DNA from: Ministeria vibrans ATCC 50519
Lineage: Eukaryota > Opisthokonta > Filasterea
Length of the DNA: 28,336 bases
Direction: 5' to 3'
NCBI GenBank assembly: GCA_943704425.1
Contig: CALSCP010001049.1
Location: 7,628-35,963, forward strand
The notes below the pieces were generated by a model. It was not told the DNA's origin and did not search any database. It saw only the letters and a program-made list of their open reading frames with translations. A program made the translations under genes and the position numbers. How positions within the stretch are numbered: position 1 is the first letter of the stretch; every line of letters starts with the position of its first letter. Shown piece by piece: positions 18,201 to 27,195 of this stretch.

Positions 18201-20159
18201 TCCCGTACTGAGATGAGACTTGCCAAGTGAAACTCATCCTCAGGGACTGCTCTGAAAAGACCCGTACGGCCGTCAAAAATCATTCGCAGTCGCTTCATGC
18301 GGGTCGCCACTGAGCGGTCCCTTGGGTCGGGCAGCGGGTTCCCCTGCAAAGCTGCAACCAGAGCCGTTTTGCCGGCGAAGACAGCACCCAAACAGAGCAA
18401 TTTGATTGAGCGGGAGTGCACAGAGCCACGCTGGAGGGCAGCGTTGAAAGCTTGATCGTATCGACCTATGATGGAAGATTTGGTCAAAACGCTTGGCGAC
18501 TGATACACACGATAAGACCTTTCACAACAAATAACTCCTTTAAGAATGCTGTTGTGTCTTGCTTCCACTGCGCTCGGTCTGCAATGACAAAGTAACAACT
18601 AAAATAATGGTTCTAACAAAAACGACTCACCAACTAGAAAGACGGTTACTTACTCATTCTCACTATTCTCAAACCTTACCAACTAAGACAATGCAAAGAA
18701 GAACACACCAGTCCAAAACACATGTCCAAATCAGTCACTCACTCATTCTCACTATTCTCAAATCTTACTCCCTAAGACAATGCAAAGAAGAACACACCAG
18801 TCCAAAACACATGTCCAAATCAGTCACTCACTCATTCTCACTATTCTCAAATCTTACTCCCTAAGACAATGCAAAGAAGAACACACCAGTCCAAAACACA
18901 TGTCCAAATCAGTCACTCACTCATTCTCACTATTCTCAAATCTTACCGTCTAAAACAATGCAAAGAAGAACGCACCAGTCCAAAACACATGTCCAAATCA
19001 GTCACTCACTCATTCTCACTATTCTCAAATCTTACTCCCTAAGACAATGCAAAGAAGAACACACCAGTCCAAAACACATGTCCAAATCAGTCACTCACTC
19101 ATTCTCACTATTCTCAAATCTTACCAACTAAGACAATGCAAAGAAGAACGCACCAGTCCAAAACACATGTCCAAATCAGTCACTCACTCATTCTCACTAT
19201 TCTCAAATCTTACAGTCTAAGACAATGCAAAGAAGAACACACCAGTCCAAAACACATGTCCAAATCAGTCACTCACTCATTCTCACTATTCTCAAATCTT
19301 ACTCCCTAAGACAATGCAAAGAAGAACACACCAGTCCAAAACACATGTCCAAATCAGTCACTCACTCATTCTCACTATTCTCAAATCTTACCCCCTAAGA
19401 CCATGACCAACAGCAGAGAATCAAGACAAAAAATTGTGTCAGGTATACACTCAAACAGCGGATATTTCAGAATAGAAACCGTACAGTCTACAGAGACGTC
19501 AGCGTTAGCGAGCCTGTCAAACGAACATATGCTCTCTTACAAACTGCAAAACACAAAGTGCCACCAATCGAGGAGCAAGTTAGAACCGATCAGTATCCAT
19601 TGTCAAGCAAGTCACAAACCTTCTAAAAGAGACAATAATAATAATAATAATAATAATTATTATTATAGTTATTGTTTTAGTTTGCGTCGACCAAATCCGA
19701 CTTTTTGGTCTCACTTGCACAGAGATTGTCCAGCCATGGCGTGAACCCTTCGTTGCCTTTGTACGTAATCTCCTGCAGGTGTCCTCGCATGTCTACAATG
19801 GCTGTTGGGAGCGTCTTGAGCTGGCACTTCCCGACGTCAAGCAACTTCGTCCAGAAACAACAGTCGACCGTGAGAAATCGTCTCCGTCCTCCCTCGTCCC
19901 ATACCTTGAGCTTCTTGAACCGGCTAATCCAGTCGGGAATCACCTCAAGCGGGTTGCCTGTCAGCAGCAGTTCCTGTAGAGTGTCAGCAAGAACAAGAAT
20001 TTCTTCTGGTAGAGAAGTGAGCCCCATCCCCCTCAGGTTCAAGGAATGGGACGCGCGAGCCTCGTCAATGCGTTCTTGTAGCGAGAACAATAGGGACATG
20101 CTTTTGCCACAAGGAGAGAGATAATAATATTGGTGACAGACTGTTGATTCACTGTTCAT
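15268..20159 (-). CDS. LRR-Roc-COR-caspase protein (ROCO family with C14 peptidase)
   Basis: Exons: 19905-20159, 19715-19844, 17878-18465, 16177-17772 and 15268-16124, all phase-matched, giving 1141 aa. In order: about four leucine-rich repeats (residues 36-128; LKLLDVGKCQLKTLP across intron 1); a Roc GTPase with P-loop GAVFAGKT (155-162), switch DFAGE (322-326) and THLD (391-394); a COR domain (about 465-850; VPYLESAADIVV, LLPMLLPDDAPF); and a C14 caspase domain (from about 864) with ALIIGVSRYS, His954 in LIGHG and Cys1006 in GDFCNSG. Removing intron 17773-17877 makes the switch align with LRRK2 DFAGREEF...FM...LYL.V.DL. Probable role: a sensor whose GTPase state gates a protease, hence cell death or immunity (inference). 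The start could be ATG 20099 rather than 20159. Splicing between 18466 and 19714 is uncertain because of the repeat array. A further acceptor at about 18576 would extend exon 3. Confidence 0.85.
18625..19401 (-). repeat. 89-bp tandem array resembling serial introns with one-codon exons
   Basis: Nine units with a strict 89-bp period plus one shorter diverged unit lie in the LRR-Roc intron. On the gene strand each unit is GTAAGATTTGAGAATAGTGA...TTCTTCTTTGCATTGTCTTAG (86 nt, with a pyrimidine tract and a possible branch point in GACTGAT) followed by three bases. The triplets lie at 18680-18682, 18769-18771, 18858-18860, 18947-18949, 19036-19038, 19125-19127, 19214-19216, 19303-19305 and 19392-19394. 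In the direction of transcription they read GGG, GGA, ACT, TTG, GGA, ACG, GGA, GGA, TTG. The shorter unit has TTG at 18631-18633 between TTTCTAG and GTGAGT. The repeat body is nearly invariant; most differences are in these triplets. The 89-bp period is not a multiple of three and each frame contains stops, so the array is not ordinary coding sequence. Confidence 0.9.
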
Positions 20160-20555
20160 TTAGTTCAAGTCTCTGTTTATCTCTGCTTTTTTTTCTTATC
20201 CCTTCACCTTTGACTCGCCACCCCCACGCCCCACGCCAGTCGTCACACGCGCCCTGTAAGTATATTAAGGAGGGCAAAGCTCTTTCTTTGCCATCCGTGC
20301 CTGACCCAATGACCTCACTCCAGCCAATCAAACTATGGAATGGGATAGACCAATCAGTGCCCAATTGGCGATGCGACTGGCCACGGAACTCACTGGGCGC
20401 AAGTAGAAGTAAGTTTTAAGTGAAGGATGCTAAAGAAGGCGACTCCCGAAGCGGTGAAAGGTGTTCAACAAAGAAAGAGGAACTGTACACCGTCAAAGTT
20501 ACTTCACTTTTTAGTCTTTAATTTTATTCCGTCTTCAACTCCTGAAAGCCAAGAA
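20160..20555. promoter_or_regulatory. divergent promoter region with a CCAAT-box cluster
   Basis: 396 bp separate the caspase-fusion gene (minus) from the epimerase gene (plus). Four CCAAT words on the + strand fall within about 60 bp: near 20306, 20323, 20350 and 20360, the last two spaced by about ten bases. A dense CCAAT cluster between divergent genes is typical of NF-Y-controlled bidirectional promoters; NF-Y binding here is inference. A TATATTAA-like word at about 20261-20267 lies toward the minus-strand gene. Confidence 0.55.
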
Positions 20556-21553
20556 ATGGATGAAATCAAGCTTTCTGTTGGCTCATCCAGCGTCACTGTC
20601 CGACTTCACGGCGCCACCGTTGTGTCGTGGGTATGTGACGGCGTTGAAAGACTCTTTGTCAGGTGCGCCACCATGTTGTGTAAACAAAGGCCCTCTCACA
20701 CACGGACCTCTCCAGCTCACGGTCGGTCAATGACGGCGTCAAAGCCATTCGAGGCGGCATTCCCGTGGTGTTTCCGCAGTTTGGGCCTTGGGCGCTGGGC
20801 CCAAACCATGGGTTTGCGCGCATTTCGCGATGGCGCAGCGACTCAGTGACTGACACGAAAGCGGTGCTGGTCCTCGAAGACAGCGCCACGACGCGCGCCA
20901 TGTGGCCCCATCGGTTTAGACTAGAGTATACCGTTGAGCTGTGTGCGACGTCCTTCGAGCAGCGTCTCGCCGTGCACAATGTTGGCGACGACCCCTTCTC
21001 CTTCACGACCCTCCTCCACACGTACTTCCGATGCGACGCGGTTGCCGACTGTTCCGTGTCAGGCTTCAAAGACTGTGTCTTTGTTGACAAAACACAGGAC
21101 ATGAAGGAGTCAACAGAGTCCAGGTAGGCAAGGAAGCGTTGCCTTCCCTTCCTCACTGTCATTCTTCCTCTGTTTTATAGGGATACCATTGATGTCAAGT
21201 CGTATACCGACCGCATCTATCGCAGCACTCCGAATACTCACGTGCTCAGCGGATTAGCAGGAAAGACAACGATTACATTGGAAAAGCAAAATTTTGCTGA
21301 CACGGGTACACACACACACAAACTCAAAACAATGAAAATCTTTTCATCTTTTCATCTTTTCACACGCTCTCTCTTTTATTTTGGGACAGTTGTGTGGAAC
21401 CCGTACGAGGCAGTAGCTGCGACCATGGGCGACTTAGGGGCCGACCAGTGCCCCTACTTTGTGTGCGTCGAGGCCGGTACCGTTGCGGATCCCATCACCC
21501 TCACAGCCGGCCAATCATTTTGTGCGACTCAGAAATTTATTGCGCATTTGTGA
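20556..21553 (+). CDS. glucose-6-phosphate 1-epimerase-like protein (aldose 1-epimerase family)
   Basis: Galactose-mutarotase fold enzyme of the YeaD / yeast YMR099C group, which interconverts alpha and beta anomers of hexose-6-phosphates in the cytosol. Four exons: 20556-20662, 20716-21123, 21181-21305 and 21390-21553, with matching phases, giving 267 aa, slightly short of the usual 280-300. Key motifs are VRLHGATVVSW near the N-terminus, AIRGGIPVVFPQFG, the catalytic-His region GPNHGFARISRW, the long FTTLLHTYFR strand, and VVWNP with the catalytic Glu in FVCVEAGTV. ATG 20556 was chosen because the first strand of the fold begins directly after it; no better upstream start is seen. It shares a promoter region with the caspase-fusion gene, but a functional link is not implied. 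Confidence 0.87.
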
Positions 21554-22033
21554 AATGAAAACACCAGAGAGACGGAGAGACAAAACCCCATTTGGCAAAC
21601 GACGATCCATTCACTCTTCAATCGAAACCAGTGTTGAATACTGTATGAAAAAAAGATTGAATTAAGAAAAAATAAATAAGAAGAGCTGTCAAAACAAGAC
21701 AATATACAAAATAAAGAGCAGCACAATACTTCCGCCGTAGACTTCAAGACGAAAATGCCCCGAAAGAAGCCCATAGACTCACTGATACACCCACCCATGA
21801 AAAGAATGTACGGAGGCACAAATGATTGAAATAGTTAGTGTGAACTCACTATACATAGAGTCTCAGACCAAACTCACCAAACAAAAAACTTAAACACTTT
21901 ACACTTAATATTTTTCAGCTGTTTCATCCAGCCTCGGTATCCCCCTCTGGCCGCGTGGACCGAGCGAACGCCGAGAACGTAGCTCTGAAGTGAACGCGCG
22001 AGGTCTTCGTCAGAACGCATTGGATCCGGTGCA
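21554..22033. other. spacer with no recognised gene
   Basis: 480-bp spacer, A+T-rich on the left with AATAAA-like words near 21670 and 21710 that may end the epimerase transcript. The right part is G+C-richer and presumably holds the promoter and 5' leader of the next gene. No conserved frame is seen on either strand. Confidence 0.5.
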
Positions 22034-22611
22034 ATGTCTCTCCCCGGCATTGACACAGTCTGTCACCCAGTCGGCGCGGCGTACGGCGTCATTGCCGACC
22101 ACACCGTGCGAACACAGCGCGCCATCAAGACCTTTGTCAAGGACCATGAAGTACGCAGAACGAATTGAGTCTCTCATTCTCACCTGTGGGGTTTTCGCTG
22201 TCAGCGTCGCGATGAAATTGAGCAGCAGCTCAACCGAAGCGTCGAGGCCGTGTCGATTCTCAACGAGGCAAGGAGGCTACACGCGAGCGCACGCTGACTG
22301 ACACGGCTCCCTTTGTTTTGCAGCGCACCATTCCGACGACGCAGGAGCATCTGTCCAAACACCTACCGCGCGCCAGCCAGCTGCTGCAGGAGTCCTCGCA
22401 GCTGCTCCAGAGCATCCTTGAGCGCGAAGGGACACACCGACAGCGCCGAAGCGAGCGTGCAGCACAGCGACAAGCCCGTCTTGCGCCCGAGAGGGAGGCG
22501 CTCGAAGCGCAGTGGAAGCTCGAGCGGGAGCGCGTCGACGAGGCCTTCGCACGCGACGCCGCAGCGATGAAGGCCGACTACGAGGCAATGGGAGTTGTGT
22601 TTGAGTCGTGA
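22034..22611 (+). CDS. BLOC1S5: small coiled-coil protein, probable BLOC-1 subunit 5 (muted) homologue
   Basis: Three exons: 22034-22150, 22205-22267 and 22324-22611, giving 155 aa with all phases zero. The second intron (22268-22323) starts GCAAGG, a GC-AG intron. The N-terminal part reads HPVGAAYGVIADHT then TFVKDHE; the middle reads RRDEIEQQLNRSVEAV; the rest is a long, charged, Arg/Glu/Gln-rich coiled coil that ends KADYEAMGVVF. The order is: short helix ending FVKxxE, RTIPTTQEHL (human: HTLPKCRDTM), a long coiled coil, then a K..YxxM tail. This matches BLOC1S5, a part of the complex that sorts cargo to lysosome-related organelles. Coiled coils give false matches easily, so the name is tentative; the gene itself is well supported. 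Confidence 0.6.
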
Positions 22612-22926
22612 TGGACACGGCGGCGCAAAGGAGAGATTTTGTATTCTGTACCATATGTTTTTGTTTTGACAGTTGAGTTTAGTGTCTGTTTGTTTCTTCT
22701 TCTTGCTATTGATCCATTCGGCACAATCTACGTACCCGATCAGCTTACAAGTGTACACACCACCCAGTCCCCCATACAGTTACAAAGTAAAAGCTGACAA
22801 GGTCTCAGGAACCTCAGATCCTCTCACGATCATCCTCACTTCACTTTGAACTTTCCCCAATCGTCATAAAATATAAATAAATAATTATCAATAATAATTT
22901 TTTTTCTTACTAGTTGTTCATTTAAC
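22612..22926. other. spacer with no recognised gene
   Basis: 315-bp spacer between the BLOC1S5-like stop and the NEMF start. An A+T-rich tract lies just upstream of ATG 22927. No open frame, repeat or RNA gene is recognised. Confidence 0.5.
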
Positions 22927-25900
22927 ATGACCAAAACACGATTCTCTTTGTTGGACGTCAACGCTGCACTGCCGCACATTCGCAAGTAGGAGACAAAAGA
23001 AGAAGACTCGACCGACGCTGAACATCCTCTCTGCACGCCACCCACGCACTGCAGGCACCTCGGCCTTCGCGTTGTCAATGTGTATGACGTCGACAGCAAA
23101 ACGTACCTCATCAAGCTGGCGCAAGCGGGCGTCAAGGCTGTGCTCTTGGTCGAAAGTGGCATCCGCATCCACACGACCACCTTTGAATGGCCAAAGTCCC
23201 AAATGCCCAGCTCCTTCTCCATGAAGGTGCGCCATTCTCACATCTCGGTTGACCCTGCTTGGTCTCTTGAGAGCAAGCCTGTGCATACGGCACACGAGCG
23301 AGTTTTTTCGTCATTGCATAACGTTTCCATTATATTTGTCTCTTCCGACTGTGTGTGTAGCTTCGCAAGCACCTCCGCACGCGGCGTCTGCATGCCGTGC
23401 GACAAATCAACAACGATCGGATCATCGATCTCGAGTTTGGCTCGGGCGAGGCTGCGTATCATGTGATTATCGAGCTATACGACAAGGTACCCGAAGTGGC
23501 TCGTCGCAATATGCGCCCTTACGATGTACTATTCACTTCAGGGCAACATTGTGCTCACCGACTGGGAGTACACGATTTTGAACATTCTTCGGTCGCGCAC
23601 CACCGACCAGGATGTGCGGTTCTCCGTGCGCGAGAAGTATCCCTTGTTGTTAGACGGAGACAGTGGTCGTGCGCGCCAAGACGTGACGCTTGAAACCCTC
23701 ACTGCAACCCTGCAAGAAGACACCCTGAAAGGTGCCTTGGAACAACACTTTTTTTCTCTTCTCTTTCATTGTTTATGCCTGACTCGCTTCTTTATTGATG
23801 TATTTCCAAGGCGAGCTGGTGAAAAAGGTCCTTGCGAGTCGTTATTCATTCAGCGGTGCGCTCGCCGAACACACAGTGCTGCGAGCGGGACTGCGCGCCG
23901 GGGCCAAGGTGGACGCGGTAACGGGGGACGCGAACGGACTTGAGCGCCTGCTGGGTTCACTGCAAGAGGCGCAGGCAATGCTGACGGCCATGGCAGTGAC
24001 GCCCGCCAAAGGGTACATTATTCAGCGCAAGCAGATGCGCGCAACCGGCCAGCAGCCCAAGAAGAAGAAGGACGAGCAAGGTGCAGCGGCGTCGAGTAGC
24101 GAAGACGCAACAGCTGCCGCAGCAGCCACTGAAGGTGACTTTTTGCTGCTTTCAGACAGCTTTGAGCCGTGTTTGTATGCGCAAGACGCGGACAAACCGC
24201 ACGTTGAGTTTGAGACGTTTGACTTGGCCGTCGACGACTTTTTCTCCAAGATGGAAGGCCAAAAGCTTGACGTCAAGCAGGCGAGCCAGGTAAAAGGGAT
24301 TCTTTTTACTTGCTATGGTGCAAGGAGTACTTAAATACGTTGGTGTTTGGGTAGGAACGGTCGGCGCTGAAGAAGTTGGATAAGGTGAAGAAGGACCACG
24401 CGCGACGACTGGAAGCACTGCGCACGAACCAGTTGGAGAACGAGCGAATGGGCCAGCTCATTGAGTTTAATGTGGAACTCGTAAGGAAATGCATCAGAAG
24501 AAGAGGAAGAGCGTGAATTAGTGACACAGAAAGAAAGAAAGAAAGGGAGAGAAAGAAAGAGAGAAAGAAAGAAAGAAATATTTGAGGGTGTGTGTAAAAG
24601 ATGAGAGTAAATCATTGACTTGCTTTTGTTTAATAGGTCGATCAGGCGATTTTGGTGATTCGGAGTGCGATTGCGAATCAAATGCAGTGGGATGCGATTG
24701 ACGCCATGATTGAAGAGGCCAAAGCGAACCAGGATCCTGTGGCGACGTACATTGACGATGTCTCATATCCGACCAACTCCATGACATTGATGCTCAGGTA
24801 AGGGAGAGAAACAAAGTCAAACAAAGTGAAGCAGACGAGAGAGCAACAAAGAGAAAGAAAAAGAAAGAAAAAGAGAGAGAGAGAGAAAGTGAAAAGTGAT
24901 AGAGCAACAAAGGGATAAAGAGAGGGAGGGAGAAAAAACAAAAGAAACGAAGTGATAGAAAAAGAACAAGAGAAACAAATTGATAGAGGCGACTCTGGAT
25001 TGGTGTGAATTTGTTTCGCAAATTGTAACATATGAGATGTTTTTCCCTTCTCTCAGGGATCCTTATGAGGTGACGGAAGAGGACTTTGAAGAGGACCAGG
25101 CGCGGGAAGGAGGCGGCGAGAGTGGCTTTTACCGTGTGCCTGTTGACCTGGGGCTCTCGGCGTATGCCAACGCGACGACGCTGTACGAAAAGCGACGGGG
25201 GGCGGCGCGCAAGGAGCAGCGCACGCTGGATGCCAGTGAAATCGCGCTCAAATCGGCAGAGAAGCGTACGAAAAAGGCACTGAAGCAGGTCAACACAAAG
25301 ATGGTGGTGCGTAAGTTGCGCAAAACATACTGGTTCGAGAAGTTTGTGTGGTTCATCTCGTCCGAGGGCTATCTGGTGGTGTCGGGGCGCGACATGGGCC
25401 AGAACGAGTTGCTGGTGAAGCGCTACCTGCGCAAGGACGACCTGTATGTGCACGCAGATGTGCACGGCGCGTCGAGCTGTGTGATCAAGAACCCTGGGGG
25501 CGGCGACGTCCCACCGCGCACCATTGGCGAGGCCGGTAATCTGGCCGTGTGCTTCAGCAGTGCCTGGGACGCCAAGGTGCTCTCGGGCGCTTGGTGGGTG
25601 CACGCTGACCAAGTAAGCAAGACTGCACCGTCGGGCGAGTACCTCACCACTGGTAGCTTCATGGTGCGCGGCCGCAAGAATATGATTGCTGCTCAGCCGC
25701 TCGTGCTCGGCTATGGATTTCTCTTCAAGATGGACGAAGACACGGCGGCACGTCACGCAGCGGCACAGCGCAGCATCAAGGACGAAGACGACGAATCGAC
25801 CAAGGGCAAGGGCAAGGGCCAGGAAGAAGAAGAGCTAGAAGAAGAAGAGCAGGAGCAAGAAGAAGAGGCAGAAGAAGAAGAAGAAGATGCGGACATGGAA

Positions 25901-27086
25901 TTTCCAGACACGGAGATTGGTACAGAACATTTGGCAACACCCACGCCAGGTGTTGATGTGCGCACGTCTGCTCCCGAATGGCCAGTGCCCAAAACTACCG
26001 AGACAGCCGCCGCCACGACGACAGCGAAGACCGCACAAGGCGAGGACGGTGGGAGCGACGAAGAAGACGACGACGAAGAAGGAGGAGGAGAGGATGCGAT
26101 TGAAGACGGCAGCAGCAAGGAAGGCGCCGGAAGTGGTGGTTCTAAGGGACCATACCTGACGGCAAAGCAGCGACGCGACATGAAGAAGAAGAAGCAGGAA
26201 GGCGTTGCGGAGTCAGCGCCGACTGCTGGCGAGTCGAAGAGCAGGAAGAAGAAGCTGCCCGAGGAGTTGACGGAAGAGCAAAAACGACAGCAGCAGGCGG
26301 CAATGGTGCCTCGCAAAGCCAAGAGCAAGAAGGCCAAGGCGAAGCAGAAGAAAATGGAGGAGCGGTACGACGAGGAGGAACTGGCGCTGATGCGCAAGAT
26401 GCTTGGTCAACGCGCACCGCGCACGGCTGCTCCCGTCGACGAAGAGGCGGCAGCACGGGCAGCGGCTCTGGACGAGGCAGTCACAGCGATCAGTGAGGCC
26501 GCCAAGGGCCCTAAGGGCAACAAGGGCAAGGGCAAGGCCAAGTATATTCAGCCGCGCGCTCCGCCAACGTATGGCTAACAAAAAAAAAGAGCGAGAATTT
26601 CACACTTGACACACACACACACACACACATGAATTTTTTTTTTTTTGTATCTGCACCCGTAGTGACTCTGATGCGGTTGTGGTGACACCTTTGGAAGTGT
26701 TGACGGACGAGCAAAAGGCACAAGAGGAGCGAGAGCGAGAAGAGGTTCGAGCGCTGCGACAGGAGGAAAACATGGCCGAAGACGAAGAGGAGACGGCCAC
26801 GTCGACGCTCGAGACGCTGACGGGTACGCCCGAGGCAGGCGACATGCTGCTCTACGCCGTGCCCATGTGTGCACCGCTCTCGGCCATGATCAACTTCAAG
26901 TACCGTGTCAAGCTCATGCCGGGTCCGTCCAAGCGCGGCCAGGCAGTGCGTGCCATCATGCAGCAAATGAACCGCACGCCGGGCGCCGTGCCCCACGAGC
27001 TTGATCTCTTGCGTGCCTGTAAAGACACCGAATTGTTGCTTGCCGCTCGAGGCGACGTCAAGGTGATGCCAAGGAGCTCCAAATGA
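22927..27086 (+). CDS. NEMF: NEMF/Rqc2/Tae2, ribosome-associated quality-control factor
   Basis: Binds 60S subunits that carry stalled peptidyl-tRNA, recruits Listerin, and adds C-terminal tails to the stalled chain. Nine exons: 22927-22985, 23055-23226, 23361-23486, 23542-23731, 23811-24289, 24355-24480, 24637-24797, 25057-26568 and 26663-27086, all phase-consistent, giving 1082 aa (human 1076). The NFACT-N domain has [27 protein letters not shown] and Asp96-Arg97, the pair needed for tailing in human NEMF, at identical numbering. A coiled coil spans the [16 protein letters not shown] region. NFACT-R is very conserved ([68 protein letters not shown]). A Glu/Asp/Lys-rich low-complexity section follows, and the NFACT-C domain closes the protein ([29 protein letters not shown]). 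Frames antisense to the acidic section are artefacts. Confidence 0.95.
24531..24583. repeat. (GAAA)n-type repeat in a NEMF intron
   Basis: GAAA/GAGA repeats in the NEMF intron 24481-24636. The intron has a good donor (GTAAGG) and ends TTTAATAG. Confidence 0.85.
24806..24985. repeat. purine-rich repeat tract in a NEMF intron
   Basis: The intron 24798-25056 is mostly GAGAAAGAAA-like sequence with two GAAGTGATAGA/AGTGATAGA words and a GGGAGGGAGAAA word. It resembles the repeat unit in the Ku80 intron at 2336-2486, but in Ku80 the purine strand is the template side. Confidence 0.75.
26609..26628. repeat. short (AC)n repeat in a NEMF intron
   Basis: About ten AC units within the intron 26569-26662, followed by a T-run and the acceptor ACCCGTAG. 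This intron lets the frame bypass a TAA at 26576-26578 and links the NFACT-C exon. Confidence 0.85.
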
Positions 27087-27195
27087 AAATGACGAAGAAA
27101 ATCCATACGACGAAGAGCATTTTACTTCTCGTTTCTCATTTATTTTTAAAATTAATTTTAATTATTATTATATTTTATTCTTGAGTCTTGACCTG

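Noticed and set aside
18625-19401. CRISPR-like array or a repeat-protein exon
   Set aside because: Units abut at a fixed 89-bp period with no unique spacers, and 89 is not a multiple of three, so every frame hits stops. Eukaryotic context also excludes CRISPR.
24794-26397. Long minus-strand frames opposite NEMF exon 8
   Set aside because: They mirror the G+C-rich coding strand and the Glu/Asp-rich section (giving Ser runs). The plus strand carries the unmistakable NFACT-R domain.
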